Shown one piece after another: positions 21,426 through 32,289 of a stretch of 64,000 nucleotides of DNA. The notes beneath the pieces were generated by a model. That model ran no database searches. It was not told the DNA's origin and was given only the letters and a program-made list of their open reading frames with translations. How positions within the stretch are numbered: the stretch's first letter is position 1; each line of letters starts with the position of its first letter. The position numbers were made by a program, and so were the translations under genes. The stretch comes from Polytrichum commune (Eukaryota > Streptophyta > Polytrichopsida > Polytrichales > Polytrichaceae), in contig OX485805.1 in NCBI GenBank assembly GCA_950295325.1, positions 35,637,501 through 35,701,500 of the forward strand. Reading direction: 5' to 3'.

Positions 21426-24400
21426 TCAAAGGTTGATTACCTCTTCAGCGGTGAGTTCCTCGCCGGCAGTGCCTCCCTCACCAGGCCCAGTTGCGGGGCC
21501 AGGTTCCGGACGCGCGTCCGTAAATTCGCCCTGCGTGTCTTCCACCACCAACAAATCGGCTCCACCTGCTTGCGACGCTTGCGTGCCGACGAAAGGTTGA
21601 TCCTCATGCGAGGAGTCTTGGCCCCCCCGCATATGTACATCTTCATCGGCGAGGGGGGCGTCGCCCATGTTGACATCTTCATCGTCTCCTATGGCGGGAG
21701 GGGAGGAGTCTGGAGCGGCAGCAACCTGGGGAGGGGGCGGGACAACCAACGCGGGGGCCGTATAGGTGTGCTCCGGTATGTACACCGTGTGGCTGCTAGA
21801 AGGAGGGCGCACCAGAACGGGGGGCACGGACATGGCGGGCTCGGGAGCTGCATACACCACCTGGGGTCTTGCCTGCAAGCTTGCCATCATGCTCATGAAT
21901 TGTTGGCTTTGAGCCAAGAATTGTTGATTTTGAGCCATGAGGTCGGCATGCCTCCGAGCAGACTCCAACCTAGCTTGCTCCATCTCAGCTTGGATGGCGG
22001 CCATCTTCCTGGCGTGCTCTTCGTTGGCCTCCCGGAGCCGCATGTCAAGCTCTTCCTTCATCCTTTTCTCCATCTTCTCGTCCAGCTCGGAGACGGACAT
22101 GGGCTCTCTCTTCACCTTGCCTGGCTCAGAAGGCAAGGCGGAGATGGAAGCGTACAGCCTCACCTCATCCTCGTCTTCATCTGAGAGTTCCAAGACGGCG
22201 CCTTCGGGGTATTCGTTGTAAGGCGTCTTGTTTCTCTGCCGCCGGCTTGCACGGTAGGAGTCGATATCGGGCCTCGATATCAACTCTAGCATATCTCTAC
22301 CTTCCATGGGCGGGAGCGCCGCCTACTCACTGGGCTCTCCCCCACCAGAGGACGCCGTGCATCCGGTTTCTGCAGCAAGGTCCGCATCCCTCTCCGCCAT
22401 AAGCCTTGCAGCACGAGATGGGCCCGCAGTGGAAGGAAGCCCAACTCGAGAAGTGGGAGTCCCAAAGGGTGATAGACTAGGCGTATTATGAGGCACCCGA
22501 ATTGGAGTGACGTAGGGCTGCGCCTCCTCTGCATCCATGTCGTCTTCACCCAGGAGATACGCCACGCGATCCACTGGATGACGAGCAAGACCGGGCAAGT
22601 CTTCCTGCCTGGAGGGCTGTCCCCTTGGAGACATTGGATCATCGTCTCCATCGCTGCCCCACCCGCCTGCATGAGAAGGCTCCTCTCTAGAGGCAAGAGG
22701 AACAACAGGATGTGGGGTAATGATATCCAAGAAGTCATTGAGATCCATTTTCTCTGCAAGCTTCCTGTGATCTTTGCACTCATCCATGTCGCCAGCCCCC
22801 ACAAATGAGTTAACCTGCAACCCAAGCATCTGCACCAAATAAAAAAAGTTAGTGGATTGTTGGTATCAAGATTGAATTGACGGGGAAGATGGACATACAA
22901 ACATGATGCAGTGTGCATTTTACGGACGTGCGTCCGTAAAATGCACACTGGGTTAGGTTTGATAACTTTACGGCCGCGCGGCCGTAAAGTTGAAATGAAC
23001 TAGGTGGTTACACTTTACGGTCGCGCGGCCGTAAAGTTGCATCAGGTGGAGGCATGAAAGTTTTTTTAAGTACTTACCAATGCCGCATAAACAAATTTGG
23101 TCCCCCCGAAGACGTTGTACACTGTCTCACTCATCACAGTCACAGCCTTCAATACTCCTATGTAAAAGTCCATTCGGAGCTCGGTTGCCGGGCAGATTGC
23201 GAACATCGCCTCGTCCATTAGCTCCTTGGGGTGTGGAGGCGGCAACTGGTAAATTTTCTTGAACACGCTCTTCGCCTTTACAGGCAAACGCCCACTTGGC
23301 AAAGACTTCCGTGTCAAGAAATAGAGACATATAACGCCGACTTGCTTTACCCCCCTTGCTTCTTCGATGGCGGCGATGCCTTCCGTCTTCGCGGGGACGT
23401 ATGTGCTGTGGAAGATATTGTATTCGAGATCCATCGTCGAGTTGTATAGGTCGACGACCGCTGCGGATCTCTCTTGGTCCACAATCCACAGCCACACGTT
23501 TGGCTCCAGAAGTGCAGGGGACCGAAAGCTCTTGAAAGCTTTCAGGAAGCTGTCGTAGAAAGGGGTCCCCGGAGGAGGTTGTTTCCAAGAATTTGGAAAT
23601 GCACGGAAATCAAAGATAGCAAAAGGACAACCCCGGGGGTCATCTCTCACAGTGGCCCGCGAAGCATGGGTGTCCCACTTGCCGAACTTCAATTGTGATG
23701 TCACGGCGCAAAACCTTGCGACACCCTCGAATTTGGCATTCTTCTTTCTATCGAGGAAGTGTTTATACAAAGTTGTCTCCCTTTCGTCGATAGAACCTTT
23801 CTTCTCGTTCTTCCTTGAGCGCTGGGCCAAGAACGGAGATGCTGCTCTCATCAATGCCTTCATTGAGACGCCATTGATGTGGTATGCTATTTTCAATCCC
23901 CTCCAGTTGTCCCACACAATGTCACCATCTGCATCTGTAAGGTTGTAGGCGGGTACCAATTTGCCTATCTCCCTCATAGCCAACGTCTTCTTCTTCCTGT
24001 ATTCGCACCATTCCTTAATATGGTACGTTGAAGGCTTCATAAACCTTGGTCGTTTGAGGAAGATTTTTGGATACGGCGCTGTCCTTCTCGGAGTCTCCTT
24101 AAGAAGGTGTTCTGCCGCCTTGTAAAGCTCGGCATCGAGCAACCCTTGGAGGGGACGGAAGAACTCTCTGAGGATTGGAGGCACCTTAATCTTCAAGTCC
24201 TCTTTGTACTTCTTCTCCGTCTCAAGGTTGATGAGTTCTCCGTTGCTGTGTGCATGGAAGACGCGCATCCAGATAGCCCAGGTCCTACCCGACGAAGTGA
24301 TGAGCTTCAGTTCGCCCTTCAGATCGTGCACTGTCTTCATGCCGCTTTGCTTCATGTCAATACTTGAGAACTTCGTCACAATCGCACTGCTGAATGCCTG

Positions 24401-25841
24401 CAAGTAGAGAAACAAATAAGTTGTTGAAATGAGATCAACAAATGGAATGAGAACAGTCTAGTTTACGGACGCGCGTCCGTAAACTTAGAGCACAGAAAGA
24501 ATGACGGAGAATTTACAGACGCGCGTCCGTAAATTCATTTGGGAATATTACCTGCCATTTGGGATTCTTGACGACTGCGTTGTCCCTCTCTTTTGGTGGA
24601 CAGCCGTGCTCCTCCCACAAGGTCCTACCAGCCACGATGTTGGCTGCCCATGACGCCTCAAACGCTTTGATTTTGTTTGTCTGGTTGAGGAAGGCTGATA
24701 TGGCGATTAGCTGATTGGAGTCCTCTGAATGCACGAGAAGTGCCTTCCAATATCGGATTGTGGGTTTCAGAGGGCTCTTCCAATTATCGTCTGCGAAGAG
24801 AGCTTTTGCCGCTTCCACGCTATGCTGGCCGTCCACGATGTAGAATTCCCCTTGCTTAATAATTGGCCAATGTTCTGGTGTGACCTCCACGATTGGATCC
24901 TTTGGGGTCACACATATGGTCTGCCGGTCAGCTTTCGGGTTGTTCATGATGTTGTTCATCTGCCACTAGACCCCGCTCTCTTCTTGCACCCGAGTATTCA
25001 TACTCTCGGTGCCCTGGTGGCATTTATAAACATCCACGTCAAATGTGAAATACCTGCCCATTGGCCAGCAGGCTTTCGTTTTTTCGTCGAACTCTTGTTG
25101 AATTTTTGTTGATAGATCAGAGTTCGGGCGTTCTCCTTTCTTCAGAAGTGGTGCGACAGTAAGGGTGGAGCTGACATCTGGACCTTCGGTAAGTCCAGAT
25201 GACTCCATCTGTGAATGGGAGCGTTTACTGGATGGTCTGCTCCCTCTCGATGCTCCACTTTGAGACGGTCTTGATCCTTCCGGGACTGTCTGTGGAACAC
25301 GCGGTTGTCGTTCAGAAACGACTTTCTTCTTCCTTTTCCCCTTTCTGGACTCCAGGACTGCCCCATTCACTCTCGTGACATTGTTGAGGAGTCTTCCAAG
25401 CCGCTTACCCGTCCAAGGTGCATTGCATGCATAGTCTTGGAATTCAGTTGCCAGATTGAAGCAACCCGCATCCGGGCTGCCATTTTCGCATTCAGCCTTG
25501 TGGAATGGATGTCTGTGCTCATGAAGAAGAATTGTGACTCTGTCATCTTGTTTTTCAAGATCTATGACGACATAGTCACCTTGGGCCACTGCACACTCTA
25601 CTGACCAATTTTTAACTCTAACCCATTTATCTACGTCTATATCTTTGGTATTCATTTGATACCCAAATCTGAGTACGAATGTGTCATTCTCAAGTTTCTC
25701 TACGTAAACTGTCCAGTTGTCTACTGTGTCTTCGACTGGCTTGTAGTGATCGTTGTGGCTTATATCTTTGATGGCGGGTGGGAGTGGAGGCGGAAGAAAC
25801 TCAAATGCCTGGTCAATTGCAGGTCTTTTTGTAGATGCCAT
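21426..25841 (-). CDS. ParB-like/DNA methyltransferase-like protein of the transposon (family 2)
   Basis: Four exons: 25841-24552, 24397-23078, 22829-22331 and 22285-21426, all GT/AG with matching phases; the last intron is only 45 bp. The start is ATG at 25841. Product about 1,320 codons. Residues 1-290 are a basic, serine-rich region. FYIVDGQHSVEAAK near 336-350 resembles the DGQHR/ParB-sulfiredoxin box. Exon 2 holds FAIFDFRAFPN, perhaps a degenerate motif IV. Near its end ETVYNVFGGTKFVYAAL continues across the splice into MLGLQV, matching methyltransferase motif I (FxGxx, then an AA helix). The C-terminus has a Glu/Arg/Met/Gln-rich coiled coil (about 930-1030) and a proline-rich acidic tail. 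Same motif order as copies A-C but little direct similarity. Codon 292 (24966-24968) is an in-frame TAG. Palindromes sit upstream, in introns 1 and 2, and in exon 4. Function inferred: site-specific DNA-binding or methylation factor; the catalytic motif looks altered. Confidence 0.7.
21506..21524. repeat. Palindrome copy inside coding exon 4 of the family 2 gene
   Basis: GGACGCGCGTCC lies at 21508-21519 with a TAAA arm on one side only. On the - strand it encodes FTDARP within the acidic tail. The other half of the dyad has decayed to CCGG. Confidence 0.8.
22907..23035. promoter_or_regulatory. Three palindromes in intron 2 of the family 2 gene
   Basis: One dyad is centred near 22928 (ACGGACGTGCGTCCGT) and is extended by CAGTGTGCATTT and AAATGCACACTG into a 40-bp-class inverted repeat. 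One at 22970-22985 reads ACGGCCGCGCGGCCGT, with paired changes on both arms. One is at 23017-23032 (ACGGTCGCGCGGCCGT). Candidate protein-binding sites; function inferred. Confidence 0.75.
24465..24530. promoter_or_regulatory. Two palindromes in intron 1 of the family 2 gene
   Basis: Cores are at 24465-24480 (perfect) and 24515-24530 (one G-to-A change). Each is flanked by TTT/AAA arms. The intron is only 154 bp, so the dyads make up much of it. Confidence 0.8.
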
Positions 25842-25887
25842 CTGCAAATGCAAAAAACAATGCTTAGCATCATGATCAATGTCAAGT

Positions 25888-26515
25888 TTACGGACGCACG
25901 TCCGTAAACTTTCCACAGGTTGTTTTGAATTATAGTGTCAGAATGAACTATCCGAAATGATTTTGCATATGTCAATACGAAATTTCACATGTAGTTTACG
26001 GACGCGCGTCCGTAAACTATCAACGGGTAGTTGGGGATGAGAATCTCAACTATGAACAAAGATAAGATTTAATAAGAAAGTTCTAGTTTACGAACGCACG
26101 TCCGTAAACTAGTAGTTGGGTTTACGGGGTTAGCACTAATTTACGGACGTGCGTCCGGAAACTAGGAATGGTGTTTACTTGGATGTCACTAGTTTACGGA
26201 CGCGCGTCCGTAAACTAGGAATGGGGTTTACTCGGATGTCACTAGTTTACGGACGCGCGTCCGTAAACTAGGAATGGGGTTTCCTCGGATGTCACTAGTT
26301 TACGGACGCGCGTCCGTAAACTAGGAGTGGGGTTTACTTGGATGTCAATAGTTTACGGACGCGCGTCCGTAAACTAGGAAAATATACTGTCCATTAGTAA
26401 TAATATTGTTTTTTAAATATATCCAGAACTTACGGACGCGCGTCCGTAAGTTCTGGATATATGTTGCATGCTTCACCCACCTGGTGCGTCAAAGTTTACG
26501 GACGCGCGTCCGTAA
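25888..26515. promoter_or_regulatory. Cluster of ten palindromes upstream of the family 2 gene
   Basis: Cores start at 25890, 25998, 26100, 26143, 26196, 26249, 26302, 26355, 26432 and 26498. The four from 26196 to 26355 are spaced exactly 53 bp apart, within a short tandem repeat (ACTAGTTTAC...GGATGTC). The copy at 26432 is extended to a 46-bp perfect palindrome (26417-26462). The cluster starts about 50 bp upstream of the ATG at 25841, so it occupies the promoter/5' leader. CpG-rich cores are possible targets of cytosine methylation. Confidence 0.8.
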
Positions 26516-27640
26516 ACTTCAAGCCCTACATTGGTTAATCTGGTCCTTGTTGAGAGGGTTCCGGAATTTCAGGAGGGTGGTTTTGTATTTCCCAAGGATC
26601 TGCAGAATGCAATTGCATTGATCTACATAATGCAATTGCAGTGTTCTAGAAATCTTTCATGATGCATATGATGCAAAATACAAACAAACCAGCAAAGAAC
26701 AAAAAAAAACGAAGCAATCAAACAATCCAGCAATCAAACAATCAAACCAGCAAGTAAAAAAGCAAGAAATAAACTAAAACACAATCAAACAAGCAATCTA
26801 TGTACTTATGCAAGAGGCCAGCAAGTAAACAAGCAACCACGCCAGCAAGCAAAGCAAAGCAAAGCAGCAAGCACAAGCAAATCAAACAACTGTAAGCAAG
26901 CAAGCACACAAGCAAAAGAGAGAAAAAGCAATCACAAGCAAGCACATAAACAAAAGATTAAAAAACAATCACAAGTAAGCACAAGCAAGCACAACCAGCT
27001 AGCAAGCACAAACAATGACACAAGCAGCAGGCAATCAAACAATTAAACAAGCAAGTAAAAGCAAGAAATTAACTAAAACACAATCAAACAAGCAACCTAT
27101 GTCATTATGCAAGAGGCAAGCAATCAAACAAGCAACCAAGCCAGCACAACAAAGCACAACCAAGCACAACCAGCAAGCACAAGCAATGCAAAGCAAAGAA
27201 AAGCAAAGCAAAGCAAAGCAAATCAGCAAAGCAAAGCAAAGTAAAGCACAAGCAAAGCAAAGCAAAGCAAAAGCAAAGCAAAGCAAAGCAAACCAGCAAA
27301 CACAAGAACAAACACAAACACAAACAACAAACAACCTTGTGAGGTGACCAGGAGCGCCAACAACAAGAGGAGCAACGCCACCAGCAAGAGGAGCGCGGAG
27401 AGGAGAGGAGCGCGGAGAGCAAGAGGAGCGCCAACAGCAAGAGGAGAGCAAGAGGAGAGCAAGAGGAACGCCAACAGCAAGAAGAGAGGACCGCGGAGAG
27501 AATCGCCAACAACAAGAGGAACGCGGGGAGGAGAGGGTTTAGGGTGACAACAACAAACCCTAGAGAAGCAAGAGAGGAGCGTGAGAAGAATGTGAGGAAG
27601 GAGAGCGAGAGAGGGGAGGCGGAGAAATGAGAGGGTGAAA
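26516..27640. repeat. Low-complexity AAGCA-rich and GA-rich tract
   Basis: From about 26,650 to 27,340 the DNA is built of (A)AAGC/CAAGC words. From 27,340 to 27,640 it is GAGGAGC/AGAGGA-rich. Long open frames here are compositional and not genes. It lies in the spacer between the two divergent transposon genes and could act as a long leader; a G-box-like CCACGTGG follows at about 27735. Confidence 0.75.
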
Positions 27641-27786
27641 ATGGGCCAATGAAACCCTAAAACCCTTAAGTACTCAAGAGGAGCCCCCCAAACGCCCCGA
27701 CTCCCAACGTCCCATCCACCCCGCACCCCATCGCCACGTGGCAGAACCCTATAGGTTCATATTGGAGAGGTATGTGGCACACCTCT

Positions 27787-29462
27787 CCCTCTTTAGTAAG
27801 ACACGTTTGGAAATCACAAAAAATGTCGTATTATCGACATGTTGTCTTCTCGTTAATATGACAAACGCTGTAAAATTGTCGTACTATTGAGCGAATAAAA
27901 AAACAAAAGAAATATGAGCTTCAAAACACACACAACGGATGTAAGCAATTATTATATATATTGTATGAAATAATAACGTATAACTTCAAACAAATACAAG
28001 CGTTCTCAATAATTATTGAAATAAGAGTTCAGTGATCTGAGTCTAGTGTTGCCTACCTAAGTGAAACAAGTTGTCTAATAAAAAATTAGACAACAATGAT
28101 GCATAACGTTGACGCTTTAATATTGTACATGAAAAAACATCATCCAAATGAACCAAATGCAAATTAACATTAAAATCAAAGCCTTCTGCATTATTGATTC
28201 CCAAAACGGCATCCACCAACTCAACAACCATTATACACACTTCTTGCTCAATATCATATGCATATAAGTATTAGTTGACATGTCACCATCATCCAGTCGC
28301 AACATCCAATTACACTAAATATCACTAACCCTATGAAAGTAAGGTACTTTTAACTGTGAACTCAAACACTAAATTTCAACTATTAATGGTAATAAGTGGA
28401 AGTGACATATAATGTGTACCATTAATTATATGATTAAAATTTAACAATGACAAAAGGAGAAGGGACATGGTAGTAACATAGCATGTAAGATACAAATTGT
28501 AAAAACATAGCACCAGTGACAATTGGGTTCTACACCTTGTACTCGAATATAGTCTTTGTTTAAAATAATCTCTTGAAACCCTTATTTTCATTAAATAGTG
28601 GCAGGCTCTTGGTCTGAAACCTAAATATCACCCTTATTTCATTTTTTCCATGTCGACATAAATATTTATATATTTCACATTTTCATTCGTAGGTTTATTT
28701 GGGAATTGTTGTTCTGCCAACCGACTATGGTGCTAATCCAACTCACACCATATTACTTCATAACTCCACATGATAGATTGTTTGATATTAGTCCTTCAAT
28801 GTAGCATCATATTTATGACAAAGCCCAACTAACATAAGGTGAAGATACATGACCTAGAGTCATATTAGTCACCTTTCATTTATTAATACCCTGACCAAAC
28901 CCATTCTACAATACAAATCCTAATGTTTATTAAGTTCACAATGATAAGCCTAGGGAAGTTTTCGGTATTGAAACTATAGGACAATATGAGGTTGAGTAAC
29001 TCAAGTGTAACATTTTTTTGTGGAGTTGTTGCAATATGAAGATAAGTGGACTTTAAATGACTAGTACACTAACTATCGCTTATTATTACGAATTATGATA
29101 TGCTACAACTATTTATTGTATGATAGTATATCATTGTCCACAATTAAATTTCATCAATAAAATAAATTAAAAGATTAAGTATTTTGTAAATACAAACATC
29201 GTCATATGCCACTCTTTGGACTCCTCTATCAAGAATTTTTGAAAATATTTGTATTTGTTTGGAGTTATTAGCTCTTATTTCATATCATCTATATTGCCTA
29301 TTAAACTTGTTGTATATATATCTTTGCGCTCATTTTTATTATGATAATTTCGTATTCCCTCAATAATATGACAACTTTACGCCACTTGTCATATGAATGA
29401 GAAGACGACACCTAGATAACATGACCTTTTTGTGTTTCTCACACTTGTCATACTAAAGAGGG
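27787..29462. mobile_element. Non-autonomous TIR element (about 1.68 kb) nested in the transposon
   Basis: The left end begins CCCTCTTTAGTA and the right end is its complement. Similarity of the inverted ends extends for about 115 bp with scattered mismatches (for example GTCTTCTC and ATATGACAA in both). The interior is AT-rich and non-coding. I could not see a convincing target duplication. It may be a MITE-like insertion, or an old inverted repeat of the host element. Confidence 0.65.
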
Positions 29463-31500
29463 TGAACAATAATGACATTCATGTTCGGTTTGGATGAATT
29501 TGCATGTTAATCTCTTTAATTCTTGGAGGACATAACTCTCGTCCGTCACTTGAGGTCATCCTAAGCCAGTATCAATAACATAACCTCGAAGTGCGAGGCT
29601 TGGAAGAAATTTCACCATATTTTGAGAAGAACGACATAATACTATGGGTTGAGGGTTTAGGGTTTAAGGGGTTTAGCATGAATGCAAGTCTAGAACCTAG
29701 GGTGAGCATTCAACTACCCTACTTCTTGTAATCATGAGGCCAAATTGCTTGCCTCTCATTTGAGAGTTTTAATGATAAAATGAGGTAGTGGGGGATGTCA
29801 ATCCAACTACACTTTTTGGAATCTTGTGTCAAGAGTTCTTGAAAATGTTTGTATTTGTTTGGAGTTATAAGCTCTTATTTCATACCATCTAATAGGGTTG
29901 AAGTCATATGCCTATGATATTATCTTGCACAACATTACGAATTAATTCAATCCCTTTGAACATAGGTCTAGTAAGCTTGTATTAAAAGTGCACGCAAGGG
30001 TATGTATTGAATTTACATCCCTCTTGTACATTAAACAACCATCGGGATTCATTGAATCCTTCCACGAGCTTGTATATCACCTACATCAAGTAGTAGCAAA
30101 CTGTTTTTTATTCTAGAATTTTGTTTCCATGGTGACATGGATTGATGTGTTAAGTACTCCATTAAAGAATACCAATTAATATATATGATCTTCAAAACCT
30201 TTCATCAAAAGTATATGTTAAGAGCAAATGGCTAAAGCCAGCTTGGAACATAAATATTATAATGATCTTCAATGTTTCGAAGCCTTAATTGTTTTCATAT
30301 TTGTATCCCTTCATTTCATTTTAAATTTGGGGTCACATCAAAGGATAACAAGTCCCGGCTAAATCTTTTACTTGCATGTAAGGGGTACATTTCACCCAAA
30401 AAAAGTAAGATTTAAAAAAATGAAAGTTAGGGTTACACAACCCAAGTTTTATGGCTCTCATTAAAGGATACCAAATGAAGATTTTGTACATGGCAATTAT
30501 AATTGTTATTGACAGTTTCATGAATATTTGTTCAATGTCATATACTTTTTCACCACTTACACCATCTTGCAAAATAATTGGTGTTATTCAATAACTAAGA
30601 ATGCTTGCAACCAAACCCTAAACCCTAAACCCACCAAACCCTAAACCCTACCTAGGTCCATAGCTGTTCTACTTTCATGGCCTCACGGAAATCAAAGTTT
30701 CTGTATGTATTAATAATATTATGTGTAGGTGGGGAAATTAAAAGGGTTGGATGGTAGGGTGGTGGCCGATTGTATTACAATATTAAATGCAAGATGAGAG
30801 GAGAGAACATGATATTCTAATATCATAAGATTGTATGCAAAACAATTAAATAGTTGCTAGATTATTTCCGAAGCACATATATTTTTATAGTCCATGGACT
30901 ACAAATGTTGTTGTGGTGGTTGATTTTTTATACGATTCTATAATTTTTTGTCCACAAATTCTACAATGAACTCTTAATATTGGGTACTCCAATAATATAA
31001 ACCCCCCCTCAACAATGTTTATTGCTCATATAATATTAACCAACTTGCTTTGTTGTACACCATAAATATATAGATGCCTTTTGCTTTGTCATTATGTGGA
31101 GTCATGGTCAAATGCATGTTGGCCGCCATGAATACACATTCCATTCCAAGGCTGGCATTCTCCATGTTGGAATATTAGGTTTTTGTTTTTAGGAAAGAGT
31201 TGGCGGCTAGTATCCTATGCTGAAGAAAGGATCCAAGGGAAGACGATGAGTACTTAAGGGAAATCCCCCCACCAAGGGATTCTTTTTGCATCTCAGATGT
31301 GGGTTGCGCTCTTGAGACCCTTGTAGTGTGGTGGATACTTGTTTCGCGCAGGTATAGATCCTATTGCAATGAACCTACTATACCCTAAAACCCATATTCG
31401 ATTTGCACTATCTGGATCTCTGAATGCGATGGATTCTATTTCTGACAGGTATTGTTCACGCTGCAAGGGTCCTATTATGACGCCGCAAATTACGGAACTT
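29463..31500. other. AT-rich spacer of the transposon, no gene seen
   Basis: A stretch of about 80 bp at 29813-29895 repeats 29215-29295 (TTGTATTTGTTTGGAGTTAT and neighbours). A telomere-like patch is listed separately. Short ORFs such as 30333-30572 have no features. Near 31,185-31,330 the sequence becomes less AT-rich and may belong to an untranslated first exon of the transposase gene. Confidence 0.5.
30611..30652. repeat. Short interstitial telomere-like repeat
   Basis: Two runs of CCCTAAA units (about five in all) are separated by CCACC. This is the plant telomere sequence but far too short to be a telomere. Similar single units occur at 29650-29670. Confidence 0.7.
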
Positions 31501-31501
31501 T

Positions 31502-32233
31502 ACGGACGCGCGTCCGTAAACATTACATCTCTTGACTTATTTGCTTATTGAATATCTCATATCTTATTGAATCTCTCAGTGGCTCGTTGCATCATTGAGT
31601 ATCTCAATCTATTTTCATTGGCTCATTGAGCATTTACAAGTAGGTTTACGGACGCGCGTCCGTAAACATGCATCCTTTTGGTGTCACATGGTGGTATGTC
31701 ATCTACAATTTGGGCTGTGAATTATTATCTATTTTGATAGTATGCATATTTGTTCTGATGAATATTTACGGACGTGCGTCCGTAAATCTTGAACCTTTTG
31801 CATCTGTTCTAGTAATGAGGTAAAGGTAGGTTTTCGGACGCGCGTCCGTAAACATACAAACCTCTTGCATATGTTCTAGTAATGAGGTATAGGTAGGTTT
31901 ACGGACGCGCGTCCGTAAACATACAAACCTCTTGCATCTGTTTAGTAATGAGGTAAAGGTATGTTTACGGACGCGCGTCCGTAAACAGACAAACCGTTGG
32001 TACACATTCAAATACATTACTGGTAAGGCCAGGAGGTAAAATTTAGTGTAAATGTAAATGGGGCTGGGACTTCTTGGTTCCTTGCAACCCTATTTGTTTT
32101 GGACACAATTGTCATTTGACATAGGGATATTTACGGATGGGCGTCCGTAAACATACATTGTCTAATTTGCCAAGACGTTTGCGCCTAACCCTGACATCTC
32201 TTATCAGATAATGATTTGCGGACGGGCGTCCGT
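31502..32233. promoter_or_regulatory. Cluster of eight palindromes upstream of the transposase
   Basis: Cores start at 31502, 31648, 31768, 31834, 31901, 31967, 32133 and 32218. The four from 31768 to 31967 are 66-67 bp apart within a short tandem repeat (CCTCTTGCAT...AATGAGGTA). The last two have a GG-type centre and are less perfect. The cluster ends about 57 bp before the transposase ATG, a layout that mirrors the cluster before the divergent gene. Confidence 0.8.
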
Positions 32234-32289
32234 AAACATACACTGCTTATATTTTATCTCATTCTTCATTTGGCTCTCTTGTAGTGGCC

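Noticed and set aside
27015-27726. Long open frames in the AAGCA/GA-rich tract on both strands
   Set aside because: Composition alone (K/Q/A or L/C/F runs) keeps them open. They overlap on both strands.
30611-30652. Telomere or chromosome end
   Set aside because: About five CCCTAAA units embedded in a transposon. Far too short.
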